A stretch of DNA of 64,000 bases from Listeria monocytogenes (GTDB lineage: Bacteria; Bacillota; Bacilli; Lactobacillales; Listeriaceae): NCBI RefSeq assembly GCF_900187225.1, contig NZ_LT906436.1, positions 558,001 through 622,000 of the forward strand, given 5' to 3'. Shown here one piece after another: positions 8,370 through 17,200 of the stretch (its first letter is position 1; each line of letters opens with the position of its first letter). A model generated the notes under the pieces. That model saw nothing but the letters and a program-made list of their open reading frames with translations, was not told the DNA's origin and ran no database searches. Position numbers and translations under genes: made by a program.

Positions 8370-10391
8370 ATGAAATTTAATTGGAAAGTAGTTCTGCTGT
8401 TTGTTTTAATTTTAGCATTTATTGTTCCGGTTTATTCGAAGGCTGTAGAAACAGGAAAAGAAGTACCTAAGAGTCCGGAACTACTAGATGATAAGTCATC
8501 TACGTTAAAAAATGTAAATACACCTAAAAATTTGAAGGCTAGCCCGCTAACAATTCCAGCAAATAGCACGATAGCAGATTTGTTTCCCGATGAAGGGATG
8601 GCAAAAACTGTCGCAAACCAGCTAGGACGAACAGAAAATAACAATTTTCAAACACCTACTAAAACGGATTGGAAAGTGGATGATGTTGTTACTGAGGTAG
8701 AGTTAAATAGAATGTGGTACTTAACTTCAGTTGCTACTATAGGAAGTATCGAAGGCATTCAATATCTACCTAATCTTTACGATGTACGGTTACAGTTTGA
8801 TAAACAATGTAAGGATTTATCTCCTTTTTTAAAGGCACCAAATGGATACTCGCAGTTATATCGGTTAAATATTAATAATGGTAATATTTCAGATATTTCA
8901 CCTCTTACTGAACTGAGTGCACCAACGCTTAACGATATAGACTTAGGAGGTAATAACATTTCTGATTTATCCCTTTTTCCAAAGCTGCCTAATAAATTCC
9001 CTAATTTAGAAGAAATATCTTTGGAAAGAAATAATATATCAGATGTTTCGCCACTTGCTAAATTTGCCAGTACTAAAATAAAGATATTTAATTTGGATGA
9101 GAATCATATTACTGATTTATCTAGTCTTACAAATAACAAAATGCCTAATTTACAGCGATTATATGTTCGATATCAAACATTAGATATGGAACCGGTAGTT
9201 ACTTCTAGTAAGTATGAATTTTCTATACAGCCATCTATTTTCGGAACAACCAAGCCAGTTAAAATAACTGCTACTAAACCCAAAGCAACTATTGATCCTA
9301 TTACTTCTAAAATTACATATTCAGCAGAAGAAATGGCTAAAAAACCGTTTTATTACTCTCCTTTGTTTCCAGGAGTTACCTATTCGTGGGACGAGAATTT
9401 TCCGTTAAATGGTAGCAATAGCCTAGTGGACTTCAGGGGTACGATTACTCAACCATTAACTTATATTGAACCACCACAAGTTGTGTCTTACAATTCAGGC
9501 CTTACTTATGAGATAGGTACATCACTTACGGAACAACAATTTCTAAACGATGTCAATTTGATAACAGATCAACCAACAACAATTACAAGCGATTTTGATG
9601 TGAAACTAAAGAATCTAAACACTGTAGGTATTTACTGGGTTGCTGTCAAAGCTTCTAATATTGAAGGAAATGCGGAGGCCAATATTATGGTAACGATTAA
9701 GTATAAGCCACCAGTCATAACTGCAGATGCAGAATACACCTATTTAGTAGGAGATAAAGTAAATGCTACTCAATTTCGAGCAGATGTAAATGCAACTTTG
9801 ACAGGTGAAGGAACACTAAGAGATGACTTTATATATAAAGTAAGACTTAATACGGCGGGAGATTATGTTGTAACTCTTACTTCGCCTAAAAGTGGATACT
9901 ATGAGCAAGATGCAATACCTGTTACAGTCATTGTTCACGTAAAAGAACTTTTGGAATTGCAAATCCCAGATGAATTTCGAATGGATATAGATGCAAATGC
10001 AGATTCCGTACCAATTTCAGATAAGAAACAAACACTTAAATGCTATGGTTCGTCTGGAAAGGCTGAGTTAGAGGTGATCGATAGACGAACTGTGCGGCAA
10101 GGCTGGACGATAACGGGTGCGATGACGCCATTTACCAATAGCGGCGGCGATATACTTCAAACTTCGCTAAAATATCAAAGCAAATCGCCTTCCAGCAGTC
10201 CGATTTATTTAAATACGACGAATCAACCTATCGAAAAGAAACAATCAGCTGTTACTGACCCGAAATATGATTCCACTGTTTTCAATCTGGAAGACAGTTT
10301 ATCCATGGAAATTGAGCCAAATGATGCGCTAGTGAACGATTCCTATGAGTCGAAAATCACGTGGACACTAGAGGATGCGCCTCGACCATAA
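8370..10391 (+). CDS. internalin-like leucine-rich repeat protein with C-terminal WxL domain
   Basis: A 673-residue secreted surface protein. A signal peptide (about 1-25) is followed by an internalin-type cap region, about four to five irregular leucine-rich repeats (about 115-265, with NISDISPL and NNISDLS motifs), an Ig-like inter-repeat region, and two tandem immunoglobulin-like modules (about 365-445 and 447-525). The C-terminus is a WxL domain with Trp579 in GWTI and Trp665 in TWTL. It has no LPXTG motif. WxL domains bind peptidoglycan non-covalently, so attachment differs from classical internalins. It is second in the locus, after the regulator and before a small LPXTG protein. Synteny suggests lmo0549. 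The binding partner is unknown. Confidence 0.88.
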   Translation: MKFNWKVVLLFVLILAFIVPVYSKAVETGKEVPKSPELLDDKSSTLKNVNTPKNLKASPLTIPANSTIADLFPDEGMAKTVANQLGRTENNNFQTPTKTDWKVDDVVTEVELNRMWYLTSVATIGSIEGIQYLPNLYDVRLQFDKQCKDLSPFLKAPNGYSQLYRLNINNGNISDISPLTELSAPTLNDIDLGGNNISDLSLFPKLPNKFPNLEEISLERNNISDVSPLAKFASTKIKIFNLDENHITDLSSLTNNKMPNLQRLYVRYQTLDMEPVVTSSKYEFSIQPSIFGTTKPVKITATKPKATIDPITSKITYSAEEMAKKPFYYSPLFPGVTYSWDENFPLNGSNSLVDFRGTITQPLTYIEPPQVVSYNSGLTYEIGTSLTEQQFLNDVNLITDQPTTITSDFDVKLKNLNTVGIYWVAVKASNIEGNAEANIMVTIKYKPPVITADAEYTYLVGDKVNATQFRADVNATLTGEGTLRDDFIYKVRLNTAGDYVVTLTSPKSGYYEQDAIPVTVIVHVKELLELQIPDEFRMDIDANADSVPISDKKQTLKCYGSSGKAELEVIDRRTVRQGWTITGAMTPFTNSGGDILQTSLKYQSKSPSSSPIYLNTTNQPIEKKQSAVTDPKYDSTVFNLEDSLSMEIEPNDALVNDSYESKITWTLEDAPRP

Positions 10392-10423
10392 TTGTCTATT
10401 TTGAACAAAAGGAGCTATCTAAA

Positions 10424-10720
10424 TTGAAAAAAATGGGATTCATTTTGATTTGTTGTTTATTTGTGTGCGCGTCGCCATTTTATGTGAAAGCAAATACGGA
10501 TAAAGCGACAAGTAAAGCGGGAGTGATTTTCACGCATGACCCCCGAAAACCAAAAACTGGAACAGATGACAGAAGCGGCACTTTTCCGACCAAAGTTCCT
10601 CCCAAAAGACTGCCGAAAACAGGAGATACAGCTGATTTTTATCTTGTTTTACTAGGGGTTGGTTTCATTTTAATCGCGAAAAAAGGCTATTTTAAGGAGG
10701 TGAGGGAAGAAATTCGGTGA
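10424..10720 (+). CDS. small LPXTG-anchored protein of WxL locus A
   Basis: A 98-residue protein with a signal peptide (1 to about 22, ending VKA), a short Lys/Pro-rich body, the sortase motif Leu-Pro-Lys-Thr-Gly at about 65-69, a hydrophobic segment and a positively charged tail. The frame is open upstream of 10424 inside the previous gene, but AAAAGGAG (10407-10414) places the start at TTG 10424, which also gives a proper signal peptide. Small LPXTG proteins are regular members of WxL clusters and may tether the complex covalently to the wall. That role is inferred. Confidence 0.83.
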   Translation: MKKMGFILICCLFVCASPFYVKANTDKATSKAGVIFTHDPRKPKTGTDDRSGTFPTKVPPKRLPKTGDTADFYLVLLGVGFILIAKKGYFKEVREEIR

Positions 10721-10763
10721 AACTGCACGATAAAAAAAGGATATCAGAAAGAGGAGAATAATA

Positions 10764-11606
10764 ATGACAAGTAGAACAGTAAAGGTAACAACAGCGAGTT
10801 TATTAGCATTAGGATTGATTGTGGCGCCAGTACTTTCTGGAGATTTTGCTTCAGCTGCCACTTCCGTAACGAAAGATTCCAAAGGGATTGTAAAATTTGA
10901 TAAAAGCACCACGCCAGATCCAGATCCAGTAAATCCAGATCCAGTTGATCCAGACCCAGTTATTCCGGATCCAACTGATCCTCCTGTAGGTACAGACGGA
11001 CTTTGGATTTTAGCCGTATCTGATTGGGATTTTGGTACGCATAACGTTTCTAGCTTATCTTCTGGTGCGTTAAATGTGCATGCAGCGGATGATACGATTT
11101 CTACTTATGTAGACGCAAATGGTAATGGACAACAAGATTTGCCAGGGGAAGTTTCTGTAACTAAGAAAGTAACTCCTTATGCGCAAATTAGTGATGTTCG
11201 TGGTACTAATACAGGTTGGACACTTTCCGTGACGGGTAGTGCTTTCAAAGATTCTTCTACACCAGCAAAAACGATTCCGGGTGCAGAGCTAACTATTCCC
11301 AAATCGACTGTTAGTTCAGCGACTTCTACCGCTCAAGCGCCAACTGGATATGATAGCGTAACAATTTCAATGACTGGCGGCGCAGCAGTTCCTGTAATGG
11401 CGGCTAAAGATATGCAAACAGCTACACCGACCAACTTTAACGATGACCAGGGGATGGGCACATGGACAGATAGCTTTGGTTCCCAAGCAGTGTCCGCAAC
11501 AGATACTTCCAAACCAAAATTATCCATTCCGAAAAACGTCGTTGTCGCTGATGGAACTTATCAAAGTACATTAACTTGGACTTTAAGCGATACACCAGCA
11601 GTTTAA
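10764..11606 (+). CDS. WxL-domain cell-wall protein (locus A)
   Basis: A 280-residue secreted protein: signal peptide 1 to about 31 (ending SAA), a Pro-Asp-rich repeat linker (about 50-75), then a WxL domain with Trp152 in GWTLSV and Trp272 in LTWTL close to the C-terminus. It matches the classic WxL family, bound non-covalently to peptidoglycan. AGAGGAG precedes the ATG by seven bases. A strong hairpin directly after its stop may limit readthrough into the DUF916 gene, so it is probably made in excess of it. Confidence 0.9.
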   Translation: MTSRTVKVTTASLLALGLIVAPVLSGDFASAATSVTKDSKGIVKFDKSTTPDPDPVNPDPVDPDPVIPDPTDPPVGTDGLWILAVSDWDFGTHNVSSLSSGALNVHAADDTISTYVDANGNGQQDLPGEVSVTKKVTPYAQISDVRGTNTGWTLSVTGSAFKDSSTPAKTIPGAELTIPKSTVSSATSTAQAPTGYDSVTISMTGGAAVPVMAAKDMQTATPTNFNDDQGMGTWTDSFGSQAVSATDTSKPKLSIPKNVVVADGTYQSTLTWTLSDTPAV

Positions 11607-11613
11607 CATTTTT

Positions 11614-11655
11614 AAGAGAAAACTTCATTTTTGGATGTTGTTTTCTCTTTTTACA
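11614..11655 (+). terminator. intra-operon terminator or attenuator between WxL and DUF916 genes (locus A)
   Basis: Perfect 10-bp stem (11614-11623 with 11640-11649), a 16-base loop and a following T run (11646-11652), starting eight bases after the WxL stop and upstream of the next gene's ribosome binding site. No new promoter was recognised between it and the next gene. Confidence 0.8.
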
Positions 11656-11681
11656 TTGAGCAATTAGGAGGAAAGAGACAC

Positions 11682-12713
11682 TTGAAAAAAATATGCACTA
11701 TCATCTTTGCTTGTATACTAGCTATTCTTTGTTTTCCAGGACAGCAGGCGTACGCAACAGAAAATAGTAGTTTTTCCGTAAAAGCAATTCTCCCTGACAA
11801 TCAGGCATCTAGTGTGACCTATTTCGATTTGCAAATGAACCCCAAGCAGAAACAAACATTAAAAGTGGAAATTACTAACCATAGTAAAGAAGAAATCACC
11901 GTTAATTGCGTTGCCAATACAGCCGTTACCAATGAGATGGGCTACGTGGATTACTCCATACCAAACACGAAACCAGATAAAACGTTAAAATACCCCTTTG
12001 CAGATATAGTGAAGGAAAGTGTCTCTGAGGTTACACTTAAGCCAAACGAAACCAAAATTTGGACAGCGGCTATTCAAATGCCCGCTGAAAACTATCACGG
12101 CATTATATTAGGAGGATTACATTTTCAAGAAAAGAAAGAAGAGGATAAAGAAAAAGAGTCCAGCGAAAACGATGTCCAAATTAAAAATGAATACGCCTAC
12201 GTCATTGGTGTCAAATTAACCGAAAAAACGACCGTCGTAAAGCCAGAATTAGAATTAAATCAAATTAAACCAGCGACCAGAAATTACCGAAATGTAGTCG
12301 AAATGAATTTGCAAAATACAAAAGCGACCTTAGTTGGTGGACTGGCCGTGGATGCAAAAATATATAAGAAAGGCAGCGAAAAAGTTTTACATGAATCAAA
12401 ACGCACAGACTTATCAATGGCGCCAAATTCCAATTTTAATTATAGTGTAGATTGGGAAAATCAAGAGTTAAAACCAGGTAAATATAAAGTGCATTTAGTT
12501 GCTAAGAACAAAGAAGATAAATGGGAGTGGACAAAAGAATTCACTATCTCTTCTGATCAAGCAAAAAAAGCCAATAAAGCAGCTCTTGGACTGGAGAAAG
12601 ACTACACGTGGATGTATATCGTAGGTGGAGTATTGCTTTTCATTCTTCTTATTATCACAACTTACTTTGTCGGCAAACGAGCAGCAAAGAAAAAACAGGA
12701 AAATGAAAAATAG
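11682..12713 (+). CDS. DUF916/DUF3324 membrane-anchored surface protein (locus A)
   Basis: A 343-residue protein with signal peptide (1 to about 25, ending AYA), an N-terminal DUF916 domain (about 28-150), a DUF3324 domain (about 165-290), one transmembrane segment (about 308-330) and a short basic tail. This family accompanies WxL proteins and is thought to link peptidoglycan-bound WxL proteins to the membrane. The start at TTG 11682 is set by AGGAGG (11666-11671). The longer frame would begin inside the terminator hairpin. A homologue is at 46804-47829. Confidence 0.88.
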   Translation: MKKICTIIFACILAILCFPGQQAYATENSSFSVKAILPDNQASSVTYFDLQMNPKQKQTLKVEITNHSKEEITVNCVANTAVTNEMGYVDYSIPNTKPDKTLKYPFADIVKESVSEVTLKPNETKIWTAAIQMPAENYHGIILGGLHFQEKKEEDKEKESSENDVQIKNEYAYVIGVKLTEKTTVVKPELELNQIKPATRNYRNVVEMNLQNTKATLVGGLAVDAKIYKKGSEKVLHESKRTDLSMAPNSNFNYSVDWENQELKPGKYKVHLVAKNKEDKWEWTKEFTISSDQAKKANKAALGLEKDYTWMYIVGGVLLFILLIITTYFVGKRAAKKKQENEK

Positions 12714-12723
12714 CCTAACGAAA

Positions 12724-12766
12724 AAACAGCTTGAAAATGAGAAATTACCTCATTTTCAAGCTGTTT
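12724..12766. terminator. bidirectional intrinsic terminator
   Basis: Perfect 18-bp stem (12724-12741 with 12749-12766), flanked by A and T runs, between convergent DUF916 and cbpA genes. Confidence 0.92.
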
Positions 12767-12769
12767 CAA

Positions 12770-13405
12770 TTATTTTTCGATTTTTTCAGTTTCTACGACA
12801 CGAAGTCCTTTGCGTTCTAAGTGAGAAACAATTTCATTTTTCTTCTCTTCCGTTACGCCAACTGGTAAGGAAACAAGTACGCGGCGAATGAAATCTTCCG
12901 TTTGATTGTCTAAAGTGATTAAACTTGAGATGCTCGAATAACGGTCGATAATTTTAGTGATTTTAGTTAAGGCCCCTTGAACTTCGCCAGTCGCAATCGT
13001 AAGAACATAGCTAGTCGTTTTCACATTCCAGCCATCTTGGAGCAAACCAAGTAATTTTCCGTGTGTTAAAATTCCATAAAAGTTACCTTGCTCATTTAAA
13101 ACCGCAATATATGGAAGCTCTTTGATTGTAAAAAAGACTTCAAAGAAAGATGCATTGACGCAAATATGCTTCGTTGCATTTTTAATTAAGCTCATTACTG
13201 GGTCACTAAGACTACCACCGTTAGCTGCGTGTTTGTAAATATGCATTTTATAAATATTACCTAAGAATTTTTCACCTTTTTCGTCTAATACAGGAACACA
13301 GCGATAACCAGATTCTTCAAGTAAATGGATAGCCTCTTGTAAAGTTGCATCTCCAGGGACGGTTGTTAAATTTATTTTAGGGATACAAAGGTTTTTTATC
13401 AACAT
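12770..13405 (-). CDS. cbpA: CBS-domain protein, c-di-AMP-binding CbpA
   Basis: A 211-residue cytoplasmic protein made of a tandem CBS pair (about 7-125) and a C-terminal ACT-like region (about 135-211). In this synteny position, L. monocytogenes Lmo0553 was identified as the c-di-AMP-binding protein CbpA. The symbol rests on that position and on the CBS architecture. The start at 13405 is chosen because GGAG lies eight bases upstream, whereas the longer frame lacks a binding site. It is monocistronic. Downstream target is not evident. Confidence 0.8.
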   Translation of the reverse strand: MLIKNLCIPKINLTTVPGDATLQEAIHLLEESGYRCVPVLDEKGEKFLGNIYKMHIYKHAANGGSLSDPVMSLIKNATKHICVNASFFEVFFTIKELPYIAVLNEQGNFYGILTHGKLLGLLQDGWNVKTTSYVLTIATGEVQGALTKITKIIDRYSSISSLITLDNQTEDFIRRVLVSLPVGVTEEKKNEIVSHLERKGLRVVETEKIEK

Positions 13406-13541
13406 GTTCTTCACTCCATTCTTCTTCCCTTTCATTTTAACGTAAAGTAGGACTTTTGTATAGAAAATCACTGTTATCAGGTACGATAATTCGGAAAAAA
13501 TGCGATTATTTACTTATATAAATGGAAACTTTTGGCATGAG

Positions 13542-13567
13542 GTTTAAATTTTCTAAAAAAAGTGTAT
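13542..13567 (+). promoter_or_regulatory. candidate sigma-B promoter of the alcohol dehydrogenase gene
   Basis: GTTTAA (13542-13547), 14 bases, GTGTAT (13562-13567), one mismatch from GTTTAA-N14-GGGTAT. The counterpart lmo0554 is, as I recall, in sigma-B regulon lists. Confidence 0.6.
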
Positions 13568-13614
13568 TATTAACTATGCTATGTAAATTTATAAACAGAA
13601 AGAAGGACGTTAAC

Positions 13615-14796
13615 ATGCAAAAAGAAATGTTGAACTTTGATTATTATAACCCTACGCATATTATTTTTGGTAAAAACCGTTTTAATGAATTAAATGAAGT
13701 GATTCCGCAAGATAAAAAAGTATTGATTTTGTATGGTGGTGGAAGTGTAGAACGTTTTGGAACCTTAGATAAAGTAAAAGCAGCTCTTAAATCACGCGAA
13801 GTAGGCGAATTTGGTGGTATTGAAGCGAACCCTACATACGAAACATTAATTAAAGCTATCCAATTAGTCAAAGAAGAAAACTATGACTTTTTACTTGCAG
13901 TCGGTGGCGGGTCAGTAATTGACGGAACAAAATTCGTTGCAGCGGGAGCATTATTCGACGGGGAACCGATGGATATTTTCGGTAGTGGAATTGGCGAAAA
14001 ACGTCCGATTACAAAGGCACTTCCTTTTGGGACAGTACTAACACTTCCTGCAACTGGTTCTGAAATGAATAGTGGTGGTGTAATCACTTTTGTGGAGAAG
14101 AAAGCGAAACTTGGCTTTGGTAGTGCTTATACTTATCCTGTTTTTTCTTTACTTGATCCAGAACTTACATACACACTTCCAAAACGTCAACTTGCAAATG
14201 GTATTATGGACGCATATGTGCACGTAATGGAACAATATATGACTTATCCAGTAGGTGCTTTGCTGCAAGATCGTTATGCTGAAAGCCTGCTACAAACTTT
14301 AATTGAAATTGGTCCAGATGTTATCAAAGAAGATAATTATGATTATAATACACGTGCTACTTTTATGTGGTCAGCTACAAATGCACTCAATGGAACCTTA
14401 TCCAGAGGCGTTCCGCAAGACTGGGCAAGCCACAGTTTAGGTCACGAAATCACAGCGCTTTATGGAATTGACCATGCACGTACGTTAGCAATTGTTCTCC
14501 CGTCTCTTTTAGATGTTCGTCGCAGTGAAAAGCATGATAAATTAGTGCAATATGCGGAACGAGTGTGGGGAATTACGAGTGGTAGCGATGAAGAAAAAAT
14601 AGATGCAGCGATCCTCAAAACACGAGAGTTCTTTGAAAGCTTAGGAGCAGGAACTAGATTTAGTGATTATGGGCTTGGCGAAGAAGTGGTAGACTTACTC
14701 GTTGATCAATTAGACCGACATGGTTTAACGAATATTTCAGAACGCGGTGACCAAACATTAGAAGTATCTCGTCAAATTTATACAAATGCTTTATAA
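13615..14796 (+). CDS. iron-dependent alcohol (butanol-type) dehydrogenase
   Basis: A 393-residue group III Fe-dependent alcohol dehydrogenase of the YugJ/BdhA type, reducing aldehydes with NAD(P)H. The nucleotide-binding glycine-rich turn is AVGGGSVIDGTKF (about residues 93-105). Metal ligands lie in the Asp-Ala-Tyr-x-His region (about 197-205, IMDAYVHVMEQY) and in the HSLGHEITALYGIDHA segment (about 265-280). The start at ATG 13615 follows an AGAAAGAAGGA binding site. A possible 31-residue extension has no binding site. A good sigma-B promoter lies upstream, suggesting induction under stress. Confidence 0.9.
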   Translation: MQKEMLNFDYYNPTHIIFGKNRFNELNEVIPQDKKVLILYGGGSVERFGTLDKVKAALKSREVGEFGGIEANPTYETLIKAIQLVKEENYDFLLAVGGGSVIDGTKFVAAGALFDGEPMDIFGSGIGEKRPITKALPFGTVLTLPATGSEMNSGGVITFVEKKAKLGFGSAYTYPVFSLLDPELTYTLPKRQLANGIMDAYVHVMEQYMTYPVGALLQDRYAESLLQTLIEIGPDVIKEDNYDYNTRATFMWSATNALNGTLSRGVPQDWASHSLGHEITALYGIDHARTLAIVLPSLLDVRRSEKHDKLVQYAERVWGITSGSDEEKIDAAILKTREFFESLGAGTRFSDYGLGEEVVDLLVDQLDRHGLTNISERGDQTLEVSRQIYTNAL

Positions 14797-14885
14797 TGGA
14801 TAACGAAACTTTTGCGCAAATCTTTAGAGAAGAAATTTGCTTACTTAAATAAAAATCAATAGAAAATGAAAGAGGGCGAAATTTC

Positions 14886-16364
14886 TTGAGTACCAATAAG
14901 GAAAAGACGTTTTTCGGGCATCCGCGTGGCCTTGCTACATTATTTAATACCGAATTTTGGGAGCGATTCTCCTATTACGGAATGCGCGCATTATTACTTT
15001 ATTATATGTACACCGCAGTAGCAGACGGTGGACTTGGATTTAGCCAATCAACGGCAACAGCAATTATGTCTATTTATGGTTCATTAGTATTTATGTCAGG
15101 AGTCATTGGTGGCTGGTTTGCTGACCGTGTCTTGGGGGCGCGAAAGACCATTTTTTACGGTGGAGTCCTTATTATGGTGGGGCATATTGTACTAGCTTTA
15201 CCAAATGGAGGAGCAGCGGCACTATTTGGTTCGATGGCATTTATTATTCTCGGAACTGGACTACTTAAACCGAATGTTTCTAATGTCGTTGGCGATTTAT
15301 ACCCAGCTGGCGATAATCGTCGTGATGCTGGTTTTAGTATCTTCTATATGGGGATTAACTTAGGTGCATTTATTGCTCCACCAATCGTTTCGGCTGTTTC
15401 TGATAACGCTGGAAGTTACCATGCTGGTTTTGGTGTGGCGGCGGTTGGTATGGCAATCGCACTCGTTGTTTATGTTCTTACAGGAAAACGTTACTTAAAA
15501 GATGCTGGCAAAAAAGCGCCGAATCCGCTTCAAAGGTCAGAAGCAAAAAGTCTTACATTCAAAATAATTGGCATTATTTTGGGCATAGGATTATTAATTG
15601 CTGTTTTAACGCTAATTACAGGTAGCTTAACAATTGATACGATTATCCTTGCTGTAACGGTGATGGGCGTTGGGGTTCCACTCGCTTACTTTATTATGAT
15701 GATGACTAGCAAGAAAACCGAGGCGGACGAAAAATCACGATTAACTGCATACATACCGTTATTTTTAATCGCTGTACTATTTTGGATGATTGAAGAACAA
15801 GGCTCGTCCACATTGGCGCTTTTCGCGGCAGAAAGAACGGATTTATCTATTTGGGGTATGAACTTAAATCCGGCCAATTTCCAGTCGCTTAATCCAGTGT
15901 TTGTTATTACACTTTCGCCAATTTTTGCATGGATTTGGACGAAACTTGGTGATAGACAACCATCTACACCACGTAAATTTGCCCTTGGACTATTCTTCGC
16001 TGGTTTATCTTTCGTTGTTATGATGCTTCCAGGTATTTTACACGGAAACACGACAACACTTGTAAGCCCGCTTTGGTTAGTACTAAGTTTCTTCATCTGT
16101 ATTTTTGGGGAAATGTTTATCTCACCAGTTGGTTTATCCGCGACTACGAAACTAGCACCAAAAGCTTTCGCATCTCAAACGATGAGCTTATGGTTCTTGT
16201 CAGATGCAATGGGACAATCATTTAACGCACAATTAACACAATTATTTAATGCTGACACAGAAATTGCTTATTTCGGAATTACTGGTTTTGTAGCAATTGC
16301 TTTTGCAATCGCATTATTCATTTTCGCGCCATTCTTGAAAAAATATATGAAGGGCGTTCATTAA
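14886..16364 (+). CDS. dtpT: proton-dependent di/tripeptide transporter DtpT
   Basis: A 492-residue POT/PTR2-family carrier with about 12-14 membrane segments. Diagnostic motifs are EFWERFSYYGMRALL (about 17-31), GTGLLKPNVSNVVGDLYP (about 127-144) and FSIFYMGINLGAFIAP (about 150-165). It imports di- and tripeptides with protons. The start codon is TTG with GAGGG upstream. In L. monocytogenes DtpT has been characterised as the main di/tripeptide transporter. It lies 89 bases after the alcohol dehydrogenase gene with no clear terminator between, so partial co-transcription is possible. Confidence 0.93.
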   Translation: MSTNKEKTFFGHPRGLATLFNTEFWERFSYYGMRALLLYYMYTAVADGGLGFSQSTATAIMSIYGSLVFMSGVIGGWFADRVLGARKTIFYGGVLIMVGHIVLALPNGGAAALFGSMAFIILGTGLLKPNVSNVVGDLYPAGDNRRDAGFSIFYMGINLGAFIAPPIVSAVSDNAGSYHAGFGVAAVGMAIALVVYVLTGKRYLKDAGKKAPNPLQRSEAKSLTFKIIGIILGIGLLIAVLTLITGSLTIDTIILAVTVMGVGVPLAYFIMMMTSKKTEADEKSRLTAYIPLFLIAVLFWMIEEQGSSTLALFAAERTDLSIWGMNLNPANFQSLNPVFVITLSPIFAWIWTKLGDRQPSTPRKFALGLFFAGLSFVVMMLPGILHGNTTTLVSPLWLVLSFFICIFGEMFISPVGLSATTKLAPKAFASQTMSLWFLSDAMGQSFNAQLTQLFNADTEIAYFGITGFVAIAFAIALFIFAPFLKKYMKGVH

Positions 16365-16376
16365 AGGAATTAAGCG

Positions 16377-16410
16377 CACTTTCTCCTTATTTGGAGGAAG
16401 TGTTTTTTTG
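16377..16410 (+). terminator. intrinsic terminator after dtpT
   Basis: A 10-bp stem with one G-U pair (16377-16386 with 16393-16402) followed by seven T. Confidence 0.85.
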
Positions 16411-16492
16411 TGCTAGGAATAAATTAGTTTGCCATTAACTCCTAAGATTGCTACTATTAAAGGGAGAAGTGATAATTTAAAGGAGTGTATAC

Positions 16493-17200
16493 ATGGAATC
16501 ATCAAGCAGGGTAGTTATTTATTTAACGCGACATGGAAAGACGATTTTAAACACACTTGATCGGGTACAAGGCTGGGCTGACTCGCCGTTAACCGAAGAA
16601 GGAGCACTTGTTGCGCATGATTTAGGTCGTGGTTTAAAAGGGACTAATTTTGTAGCCGCTTACGCAAGTGACCGAGGACGTGCCATCGAAACTGCACGAA
16701 TTGTAATGAAAGAAAGCGATAACCATCATTTAAAATTGGAGAAATTAGCTGAAATGCGTGAATTTGGTTTCGGAAAATTTGAAGGGGAATATAATCAAGC
16801 CGTTTTAAAAATGGTTGCAAAGGCGCATGGTTTTGAATCTATTGAAAGCTATTATGATAAAACTTCTGAAAATAATTCCAATATTGTCATTGATACGGTG
16901 CACAAAATGGATGAGACTGGAATGACGGAAAACTCAGCTATTTTTGAAGAAAGGCTAACTGCTGGACTCGATACCATTCTTGCAGATGCCAAAAATCGTG
17001 GTGGTGGAGATGTCTTAGTTGTAGCGCATGGTATGGTTATTCATCGTATTATTGAAATGATTGATCCTAGTAAAAATTTACGAATTATCGAAAATGCCAG
17101 CGTGACAAAAGTTATTTTTGAAGATGGAGCATATTCGATTGAAGAACCTGGAAATATGCTTTATGTAGAAGCTGGAAAAAAGGCGCAAGGGGGAGTTTAA
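16493..17200 (+). CDS. histidine phosphatase (phosphoglycerate mutase-like), first of a tandem pair
   Basis: A 235-residue histidine phosphatase superfamily protein. The catalytic motif is Leu-Thr-Arg-His-Gly-Lys-Thr (His about 14), with the second Arg/Glu region SDRGRAIETARIV and the distal VVAHGMVIHRII histidine. This branch usually contains phosphatases acting on small phosphorylated metabolites rather than glycolytic mutase. The stop codon abuts the GTG of its paralogue, forming a two-gene operon. Substrate is unknown. Confidence 0.85.
   Translation: MESSSRVVIYLTRHGKTILNTLDRVQGWADSPLTEEGALVAHDLGRGLKGTNFVAAYASDRGRAIETARIVMKESDNHHLKLEKLAEMREFGFGKFEGEYNQAVLKMVAKAHGFESIESYYDKTSENNSNIVIDTVHKMDETGMTENSAIFEERLTAGLDTILADAKNRGGGDVLVVAHGMVIHRIIEMIDPSKNLRIIENASVTKVIFEDGAYSIEEPGNMLYVEAGKKAQGGV

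Noticed and set aside
15686-16096. 136-codon minus-strand ORF inside dtpT
   Set aside because: It lies wholly within a certain gene, has no binding site and no family resemblance. It is a shadow frame.
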